Assembly: GCA_041493035.1 (NCBI GenBank) | Contig: JBGPYB010000061.1 | Span: 1-26,283, forward strand | Reading direction: 5' to 3' | Length of the DNA stretch: 26,283 nt | Source: JBGPYB01 sp041493035 | GTDB taxonomy: Bacteria; Acidobacteriota; Vicinamibacteria; Fen-336 | The notes under the pieces: model-generated | What the model was told of the DNA's origin: nothing | What the model saw: the letters and a program-made list of their open reading frames with translations, nothing else | Database searches by the model: none | Program-made: the position numbers and the translations under genes | In this document: one piece after another, positions 1 through 5,577 of the stretch | Layout of the letters: every line of letters starts with the position of its first letter | Position numbering within the stretch: position 1 is the first letter of the stretch

Positions 1-777
1 AGAGGCGACCTCGAGGAATTCCCGCACGGAATGAGTCTCGCCGGTGGCCACGACGTAGTCTCCCGGCTGCTCGCGCTGCAGCATCAGCCACATCGCCTCG
101 ACGTAGTCCCCCGCGAAACCCCAATCGCGCTTCGCGTCCAGATTCCCGAGGCGCAGCTCCTTGGCAAGGCCTTTCTTGATGGCGGCGAGCCCGGTCGTGA
201 TCTTCCGCGTCACGAAGTTTTCGCCGCGGCGCGGGGACTCGTGATTGAACAGGATGCCGTTCGACACGTGGAGCCCGTAGCTCTCCCGGTAGTTGATGGC
301 GATCCAGTGTCCGAACACCTTGGCAGCGCCGTATGGGGACCGCGGGTGGAACGGCGTCCTCTCCGTCTGCGGTGTCTCCTGGACGAGTCCGAACATCTCG
401 GAGCTGCCGGCCTGGTAGACCCGAGTAGGCAAGCCCAGCTCCCGAACCGCGTCCAGGAGGCGCAGCACGCCGAGAGCTGTGACACTACCCGTGTACTCGG
501 GCATCTCGAATGAGACCTTGACGTGGCTCTGGGCCGCGAGGTTGTAAAGCTCATCGGGGCCAACCGCCCCGAGGGTACGCACGAGGCTGTTCTGGTCCAC
601 CAGGTCACCGTAGTGAAGGCTGAGCTGTTCGCGGATGTGATCGATCCGCCACGTGTTGAACGAGCTGCTCCGTCGGACCAGACCGTGGACCTCGTACCCC
701 TTGGCAAGGAGCAGCTCCGCGAGATAGCTGCCGTCCTGCCCGGTGATTCCAGTGATGAACGCCTTCTTTGCGGACAA
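1..777 (-). CDS. gmd: GDP-mannose 4,6-dehydratase (3' end outside window)
   Basis: Converts GDP-mannose to GDP-4-keto-6-deoxymannose, the first step toward GDP-fucose, GDP-rhamnose or GDP-perosamine for surface polysaccharides; a cytosolic short-chain dehydrogenase. The visible 259 residues begin with the NADP-binding Rossmann motif (GITGQDG, residues 10-16). The catalytic set follows: Ser125 and Glu127 in GSSEMFG, then Tyr149 and Lys153 in SPYGAAK. The typical LFNHESPRRGENFVTRK stretch comes later. The family is usually about 340 aa, so roughly 80 C-terminal residues lie left of position 1. The start is TTG at 777-775: it follows an AGGGAGG ribosome site and no ATG or GTG lies in frame just upstream, while starting later would cut the nucleotide-binding strand. 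It is the first gene after a 501-bp gap holding promoter-like sites, so it probably leads an operon continuing left. Identity is very secure; which sugar is made cannot be told from here. Confidence 0.96.
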   Translation of the reverse strand, partial: MSAKKAFITGITGQDGSYLAELLLAKGYEVHGLVRRSSSFNTWRIDHIREQLSLHYGDLVDQNSLVRTLGAVGPDELYNLAAQSHVKVSFEMPEYTGSVTALGVLRLLDAVRELGLPTRVYQAGSSEMFGLVQETPQTERTPFHPRSPYGAAKVFGHWIAINYRESYGLHVSNGILFNHESPRRGENFVTRKITTGLAAIKKGLAKELRLGNLDAKRDWGFAGDYVEAMWLMLQREQPGDYVVATGETHSVREFLEVAS

Positions 778-808
778 GAACCCTCCCTTGGCACGAGCCG
801 AAGCCGCC

Positions 809-838
809 AATTTACAACGAGCGGCGAGAGACGGTCAA
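809..838 (-). promoter_or_regulatory. Possible sigma-70-type promoter close to gmd
   Basis: On the minus strand TTGACC (838-833) and TAAATT (814-809) are separated by 18 bases, which would start transcription near 802 and give a leader of about 25 nt before the TTG start of gmd. The -10 box is only a 4 of 6 match, so this is a weak prediction and an alternative or addition to the sigma-54 site further upstream. Confidence 0.3.
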
Positions 839-1055
839 AGCCTCGGGCTAGGTCGGCTTGGGGGCGGGGAATGAAAAAAAGGGATCGCGTTGCTTCGACG
901 AGGTTCTGAGTCCCGGTAATCCCCGCGCGGCCTCATGACCGTGCGTTCCCGACGGCGACAACGGGACTCCCTCCAAACCCCGCTGCTACCGTCGAAAGGT
1001 ACCGTGCCTCGCGAACCGTCGCCGGGCACCGTCGATCCCCTCTCGACTATCCCTT

Positions 1056-1073
1056 ATAGCAAAGGGCATGCCG
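1056..1073 (-). promoter_or_regulatory. Sigma-54 (-24/-12) promoter candidate upstream of gmd
   Basis: The minus-strand sequence CGGCATGCCCTTTGCTAT matches the sigma-54 consensus TGGCAYRN4TTGCW at every defined position except the first (C for T). The invariant GG (1072-1071) and GC (1060-1059) are exactly 10 bases apart. Transcription would start near 1047 and reach gmd after a leader of about 270 nt. The next gene upstream encodes a sigma-54 activator, which supports the reading. Confidence 0.6.
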
Positions 1074-1111
1074 AACGCAGCCAAAAGTCTAAGTAATTGA
1101 TTCGATTGAAG

Positions 1112-1124
1112 ATCTCAGGGAGAT
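1112..1124. promoter_or_regulatory. Inverted repeat, possible activator-binding site
   Basis: ATCTC and GAGAT form a perfect 5-3-5 inverted repeat about 40-50 bp upstream of the -24 element at 1072. Activators of the NtrC family bind palindromic sites upstream of sigma-54 promoters, usually somewhat further away. The repeat is short enough to occur by chance. Confidence 0.2.
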
Positions 1125-1278
1125 GATCCAAACGGACGCCCTGGAACGGTGCAATCACACAACATTGAATTATCGAACTCGCAACATCACTCCCCGCCGT
1201 CGGTCGGAATGGGGAGCAGCCCTGGGCCTCGCGTGTACCGGTATCGTGAGCGGAACGGTCCAGCGTCCATGTCGGGCC

Positions 1279-2676
1279 CTAGGTGGGCTGTCGTTCCTTG
1301 GGAGGGGTGGCGATCCCAAGCTGGCGCATCTTTCGGTAGAGGTTGGTTCTCTCGATTCCGAGGTCACGCGCCGTGCGACCAAGGCTACCCTGATTCGCGG
1401 ACAGCCGGTACAGGATGTATTGCCGTTCGAAGCGAGCCCGCGCCTCACGCAGCGGCAGCGCCTGTCCCTCGTCCGACGTGGAGGAGCCGGAGATCTGGAA
1501 GGCGTCCATGGCGTCTTGCTGCGTCACCACTTCCTTCGCGACGAGCACCACCAGGCGCTCCATCAGATTGCGCAGCTCTCTCACGTTCCCGTGCCATGGG
1601 AGTTGGACGAGGAAGTCGATGGCCCGCGGGGACAGGCCCTTCGGACGGACCCCGTTCTCCACGCTGGCCAACCGGAGAAAATGCTCCGCCAGCTCGGGGA
1701 TGTCCTCGCGACGCGCCCTCAGGGGCGGAACCGCGATCGTGAGGACGTTGATGCGATGGTAGAGGTCCTCCCGGAAGGCACCGCGCGCAATCTCGTCGGG
1801 AAGATACCGGCTGGTGGCGGAGACGATCCGAACGTCCACGGCGCGGCTCTCTCCGCTCCCGACCGGCGTCACCTCGCCCTCCTGGAGCACCCGCAGAAGC
1901 TTGGTCTGGGTCATGGGGCTCATGTCCCCCACCTCGTCCAGGAAGAGCGTCCCGGTGGTGGCGAGCTCGAACCGGCCCTTCCGTTCGACGATCGCACCTG
2001 TAAAGGCTCCCTTCACATGGCCGAACATCTCGCTCTCGATCAGCTCGGAGGGGATGGCCGCGCAGTTCATCTCCACGAACGGGTGGTCGCGCCGGGGCGA
2101 GAGGGCGTGGATGGCATGGGCGATCAGCTCCTTGCCTGTTCCGCTCTCTCCCGCTATCAGGACCCGGCACTTCGTCGGCGCCGCCATCTCCACGAGCTGG
2201 TAGATTCGCCGCATGGCCTCGGAGCGCCCCACCATACCGTAGCGCGAGCCGTCCGCCATCCGGTCGAGGTCCGTCTCTCCTCCGAGGAGCGGCGGCCGCA
2301 GCACTCGGTCCAGGACCTCGAAAAGCCGTTCTCGCGCCACCGGCTTTTCGATGAAGTCCGTAGCGCCGACGCGCATCGCCTCGACAGCCTCGCTCACGTT
2401 TCCGTAGCCCGAGATCACGACGACCGGGGTTCCCGGCGCCTGGCGCTGGAGCTCTCGCAACACGTCCAGGCCGGCTCCGTCGGGGAGCTTGAGATCGAGG
2501 AGCACGACGGCCGGCCGTCGTTCCGTGAAGAGCCTGAGACCCTCGCGGACGGAGGCCGCCGACACCGTGCGCTGACCGCGGCCGTGAAGGAACCCGACCG
2601 TCGTCTTGCGAACGGCATCATCATCGTCGATGACGAGGATGAGATCGGAGGAGGGACCGGACATCGGAAACGGCAT
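1279..2676 (-). CDS. Sigma-54-dependent response regulator, NtrC/NtrX family
   Basis: A 465-aa transcription activator with the full three-part NtrC layout. The receiver domain (about 12-125) has the acidic pocket at 17-18, phospho-acceptor Asp61 in LLDLKLPDG and Lys111 in IEKP. The AAA+ domain (about 148-385) has Walker A GESGTGKE (176-183), the sigma-54-contacting GAFTGA loop (223-228) and Walker B LFLDE (Asp247, Glu248). A Fis-type helix-turn-helix occupies about 425-455. On phosphorylation such proteins remodel the closed sigma-54 polymerase complex at -24/-12 promoters. No sensor histidine kinase is in the window. The ATG at 2676 has no clear ribosome site; ATG at 2664 is an alternative that also keeps the receiver whole. 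It is divergent from the lipoprotein gene and lies upstream of gmd with a sigma-54-like site between them. Family assignment is secure; the regulon is inference. Confidence 0.95.
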   Translation of the reverse strand: MPFPMSGPSSDLILVIDDDDAVRKTTVGFLHGRGQRTVSAASVREGLRLFTERRPAVVLLDLKLPDGAGLDVLRELQRQAPGTPVVVISGYGNVSEAVEAMRVGATDFIEKPVARERLFEVLDRVLRPPLLGGETDLDRMADGSRYGMVGRSEAMRRIYQLVEMAAPTKCRVLIAGESGTGKELIAHAIHALSPRRDHPFVEMNCAAIPSELIESEMFGHVKGAFTGAIVERKGRFELATTGTLFLDEVGDMSPMTQTKLLRVLQEGEVTPVGSGESRAVDVRIVSATSRYLPDEIARGAFREDLYHRINVLTIAVPPLRARREDIPELAEHFLRLASVENGVRPKGLSPRAIDFLVQLPWHGNVRELRNLMERLVVLVAKEVVTQQDAMDAFQISGSSTSDEGQALPLREARARFERQYILYRLSANQGSLGRTARDLGIERTNLYRKMRQLGIATPPKERQPT

Positions 2677-2684
2677 GTTATCAT
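2676..2684 (+). promoter_or_regulatory. Possible extended -10 promoter of the lipoprotein gene
   Basis: TGTTATCAT fits an extended -10 element (TGn plus TATCAT, 5 of 6 to consensus) on the plus strand. It would start transcription near 2691, only about 12 nt before the ATG at 2703. No -35 box is evident. It overlaps the start codon of the divergent regulator gene. Confidence 0.25.
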
Positions 2685-2702
2685 TGGCCCTGGGATGATG
2701 TC

Positions 2703-3221
2703 ATGATGACGGTCACGACCAGGCAGGCGGCGGTGGAACGGCCTCGGCGCACTCTATCCCTCGCGGGCCTGGCCCTTCTCCTCCTCCCGGCCTGCTACGA
2801 CTTTCACAAGACCGGCGCAGAGAACCCCGACCCAATTCCTTTCCCGACGGTCGTCTCGGTGCAGGTGGAGTATGTCCAGCCGAACGGCTGCGTCGCGACG
2901 GTCGGCAATTGCTCCGATCTCGTGGTCTTCTTCGGGAGCTGGATGCGCGCGGGCGGCGAAATCCAGCTCACACCGAGCCCGGGCCACCACGTCTGGACGG
3001 GCGTGGTGACGGGCGTTCCGGTGAATTTTCCTCCGTCGGGAAGCCCCTACGCCGTCCGGATCTACGATCCTTTTCTCCAGGACAGCTCTCTCGTGCGGTA
3101 CACGGGTGAGCGCCTGCGGGTCGGCGGTCAGCTACTCGAGCGGATCGATCAGCCTGGTGGCCACGACGAGAGCGCCCTCGTTTACGTCGACGGGATTGGC
3201 AAGGGTCACAACCCGTACTGA
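2703..3221 (+). CDS. Small lipoprotein of unknown function
   Basis: A 172-aa protein with a basic N-terminus, a hydrophobic stretch (about 18-30) and a lipobox LLPAC with the lipidated cysteine at 31. The following Tyr would send it to the outer membrane under the usual +2 rule. The mature part is rich in beta-favouring residues and prolines and has two cysteines (in PNGCVATVGNCSD) that could form a disulfide. No known domain was recognised. The gene is the only plus-strand protein gene in the window and is divergent from the sigma-54 activator, 26 bp between start codons, so the two may share control. Two ATGs stand in tandem at 2703 and 2706 and either could be the start; the ribosome site is weak. 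It converges with the TPR lipoprotein gene, whose stop lies 13 bp away. Confidence 0.8.
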   Translation: MMTVTTRQAAVERPRRTLSLAGLALLLLPACYDFHKTGAENPDPIPFPTVVSVQVEYVQPNGCVATVGNCSDLVVFFGSWMRAGGEIQLTPSPGHHVWTGVVTGVPVNFPPSGSPYAVRIYDPFLQDSSLVRYTGERLRVGGQLLERIDQPGGHDESALVYVDGIGKGHNPY

Positions 3222-3234
3222 GGACTGGAACCAG

Positions 3235-4218
3235 CTACTTCGCATAGGGAGCCCGGATCGACCGCAGTTTCCCCATGTAGTCCTGAATCTTGAGCCCCTG
3301 GGGTGAGCGGGGATCGGACACGTATTTCTGTGCGTCCAGGAATCGCGCTTCGGCTACTGCGTACTGGTTCTTGCCGTAGAAGTCGATCCCTTGACCGATG
3401 TAGATGTCGGCGATCTTCGCTCGCGTCGCCACGTCGTCCGGCTTCCAGATCAGCGCCTGCCGGTATTGCTCGATCGCCGCAAGGGGGTCCTTGCGCTGTG
3501 CCGCCAGGAAGTCCCCGTACCGTACGAGAGGCTCCGGCTTCTCCCGATCACGCCGAACGAGCTCCTGGAGGGCTTGGTCCGCGTCGTCCAGGCGGCCTAC
3601 ACGGAGCGCGAAGTCCACGAGCCGCCCGGCCGCCTCCTTTGACGCAGGATCCCCCTGGATCGCGGCACGATAGCTCTGGATCACACGCTCGGGCCGGAAG
3701 TCGGGGCCGGACTCCGGAACGGCCGCGGCGTCCGCGGGCCCCCTCGGTCGCCGTCCGGTCGGTTTCGTGGTTGCGGGCGCCGAATAGCGCCTGAGGGCAT
3801 GGGGAGCAAGAAGGTCGGCAAGACCAAGACTAGCGAGAGGATGTCCTGCGCTGGCGGAAAGGGCGCGTTCGAAGGACTCGATCGCCTGCAGCTCTTCCGG
3901 CTTGAATTCAGGGGCTTGGGGCGCCGGGCCTTTGAGCCCGGGCGCCACAGGAGGAGGTGTGGGGAGCGGTGCCAGCTCCGCCTTCTTCGCCCAGGCCAAT
4001 CCGCGCAGCGCCAGAACCTCGGGATCGGAGCTCCCCTCGGGAAGTTTGGCCAACGCCTGATCGCCTTGCCCGGCCTTCAGCAGCTCGCGAGCCTGATCGC
4101 TGGACGAGGAGGCGTGCGGAGGCGCCTCGGCCGGCTGAGACGTGGTCGCCGTCTCCGGCGTCGGCCGGTGACAACCGACGGCGATCACGGCCGCGACCAG
4201 AAGCCTGCGGGTCGTCAT
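3235..4218 (-). CDS. TPR-repeat lipoprotein
   Basis: A 327-aa exported protein. A short signal sequence ends in AVGC, giving a lipidated cysteine at about residue 16; the lipobox is slightly unusual in having Ala at -3. A Ser/Pro/Ala-rich linker follows, then TPR-like helical repeats from about 40 on. The clearest are in the second half (around RVIQSYRAAIQGDP, AIEQYRQALIWKP and YAVAEARFLDAQKY). A proline-rich insertion sits near 80-105. TPR lipoproteins usually scaffold envelope protein complexes; no enzymatic motif is present. Its ATG overlaps the TGA of the HEAT-repeat gene by 4 bases, so the two are almost certainly translated together. The specific role is unknown. Confidence 0.85.
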   Translation of the reverse strand: MTTRRLLVAAVIAVGCHRPTPETATTSQPAEAPPHASSSSDQARELLKAGQGDQALAKLPEGSSDPEVLALRGLAWAKKAELAPLPTPPPVAPGLKGPAPQAPEFKPEELQAIESFERALSASAGHPLASLGLADLLAPHALRRYSAPATTKPTGRRPRGPADAAAVPESGPDFRPERVIQSYRAAIQGDPASKEAAGRLVDFALRVGRLDDADQALQELVRRDREKPEPLVRYGDFLAAQRKDPLAAIEQYRQALIWKPDDVATRAKIADIYIGQGIDFYGKNQYAVAEARFLDAQKYVSDPRSPQGLKIQDYMGKLRSIRAPYAK

Positions 4219-5516
4219 CGGGTCCCTCCTACCCCGGTTTGCCGTAGCCTCTCGATAGCCCGGGTCGCTCGGTCGGCGACCTTCGGGCTCGGGTCCTTGA
4301 TCAGCGGGTCCAAAGCCTGGATCGCACCTGGATCGCCGAAGGTTCCGAGAATATCCGCGAGCTGGGCCCTGACCTCTGCATCGGGATCGCTGAGGTAGGG
4401 GTAGAGGTCAGGCAGGATTCCCGGACCCACTTCGAGGATGTAACCTTGGCACCGCTTTCCGAAGGTGGACGAGGGAAGGCAGAGGACGAGGCTGTCGAGG
4501 AAGGCGTGGTCGCCAAGGCGCGTGATCGCAAAGGTGTACGCCAGCTTCAGTTCGTCGTTGTGCTCTCGCTGAAAGTCTTTCTTGAACGCAGGGAGCAGTG
4601 ACGCATCCGCAACGCGCGCGAGGCCTTCGATGGCGTAGCGCTTCCGCTCGGGATCCGGGTCCTGGACGATCTCGCGGAAGAGGTCCGCCTGCGCCGGGTC
4701 GCCGATCCGGCTGAGGCAGGCGAGGGTTTTCAGTCCCGTATCTCTTCGGCGGTTCGCCTCGTAAAGCTCTCGCAGGGCCGGCCCCGCCTCCCGCACCCGC
4801 AGCACTCCAATCGCTTGCAGCACGCGGTTCCTGACGGTCGTCGACTCGTCGGAGAGCAACGGGATGAGCTGCTTCCCATCTTCCGGCGTACCGACCTTGC
4901 CGATGGCCGTTGCGGCGGCGCCGCGAACCGCGGCCGCCGGGTCCTGAAGAGCCGCGACCAGGCTCCCGACCGCAGTGCGTCCGTCCAGGATGCCCAGGGA
5001 ATAGGCCGCTTCCTGCCGAATCCCCTCGGATTCGTCCTGTAGAGCCTTGGCCAGCGCCTGGTAGACCGACGGATCCACTCGTGTGAAGAGCGTCAGCGAC
5101 GAGCGGTCGTATTCGTCGGAAAAGATCTCGAGGAAGCGCGCCGACGGTGTCGTACGTTCACGCTCGCCGTACAGCTCGACGAGGCTTCCGATGCTCTCCT
5201 CCCGCACCTTGACGTCCTCGTCGGCGAGGAGCGTGACGAAGGCAGGGACGGCGGAGAGGTCCCGAAGATCGCGGAGTGCCTTGACGACCTGCAGGCGAAC
5301 CTTCGCCTCGGGATCGTGCACGAGAGCGGCTAGAGGGGACACAGCCTCGCGACGGCGGCTCTTCCCCAGGGCATCGACGGCTTCAATGCGGCTCTTGGTG
5401 TTGGGACTCTTGAGGCTCGCGACCAGATCATCGAACGATGGCCGTGAGGCGCCTCGCGCGGGGAGAACGAGAGAGAACGCGATCAACGCCAGTGCCGGTC
5501 CCACACTCCGAACCAC
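4215..5516 (-). CDS. Exported HEAT-repeat protein
   Basis: A protein of about 433 aa. A signal peptide (cleavage likely after PARGA, about residue 22-24) is followed almost entirely by HEAT or PBS-lyase-type repeats. Recurrent blocks read like LVHDPEAKVRLQVVKAL, LADEDVKVREESIGSL, LQDPAAAVRGAAATAIG and LSDPDAEVRAQLADILG. Such solenoids bind partner proteins in the periplasm; no catalytic motif is seen. The reading frame is open to a GTG at 5522, but the GTG at 5516 lies 5 bases after a GGGAGG ribosome site and is the better start. The gene overlaps the following TPR lipoprotein gene by 4 bases (ATGA), suggesting the two solenoid proteins are made in fixed ratio and work together. Confidence 0.88.
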   Translation of the reverse strand: MVRSVGPALALIAFSLVLPARGASRPSFDDLVASLKSPNTKSRIEAVDALGKSRRREAVSPLAALVHDPEAKVRLQVVKALRDLRDLSAVPAFVTLLADEDVKVREESIGSLVELYGERERTTPSARFLEIFSDEYDRSSLTLFTRVDPSVYQALAKALQDESEGIRQEAAYSLGILDGRTAVGSLVAALQDPAAAVRGAAATAIGKVGTPEDGKQLIPLLSDESTTVRNRVLQAIGVLRVREAGPALRELYEANRRRDTGLKTLACLSRIGDPAQADLFREIVQDPDPERKRYAIEGLARVADASLLPAFKKDFQREHNDELKLAYTFAITRLGDHAFLDSLVLCLPSSTFGKRCQGYILEVGPGILPDLYPYLSDPDAEVRAQLADILGTFGDPGAIQALDPLIKDPSPKVADRATRAIERLRQTGVGGTR

Positions 5517-5563
5517 GGCCACCTCCCTCTCCCGGAAGACTCACACCGTCAATCTGTTACGGG

Positions 5564-5572
5564 ATGATACCA
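5564..5572 (-). promoter_or_regulatory. Possible extended -10 promoter of the HEAT/TPR pair
   Basis: On the minus strand TGGTATCAT (5572-5564) fits an extended -10 element, just before the 3' end of uvrA gives way to the HEAT gene. Transcription would start near 5557, leaving a leader of about 40 nt that carries the GGGAGG site. No -35 box is visible. Confidence 0.3.
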
Positions 5573-5577
5573 GAGTT

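Larger units (their letters stand above)
778..1278. other. 501-bp intergenic region between gmd and the sigma-54 activator gene
   Basis: No convincing gene is visible here. It holds a sigma-54-like promoter (1056-1073) reading toward gmd, a weak sigma-70-like promoter (809-838), an inverted repeat ATCTC-agg-GAGAT at 1112-1124, and a run of seven T on the minus strand near 874-880 without a good preceding hairpin. A 64-codon minus-strand frame starting with GTG at 1029 has a fair ribosome site (GAGAGGGGA), but its arginine- and proline-rich product looks non-coding. The 1080-1200 part is visibly richer in A+T than the surrounding genes, as expected of regulatory DNA. Confidence 0.7.

Noticed and set aside
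874..880. Run of seven T on the minus strand as a terminator before gmd
   Set aside because: Only a 5-bp GGGAT/ATCCC pairing with a loop of about 30 bases precedes it, too weak for an intrinsic terminator.
835..1029. 64-codon minus-strand frame in the gmd leader
   Set aside because: It has a fair ribosome site, but the Arg/Pro/Ser-rich product, lack of any domain and position in regulatory DNA argue against a real gene; kept only as a note in the intergenic entry.
1123..2706. 527-codon open frame antisense to the sigma-54 activator
   Set aside because: Opposite strand of a gene with every family motif; the product resembles no protein.
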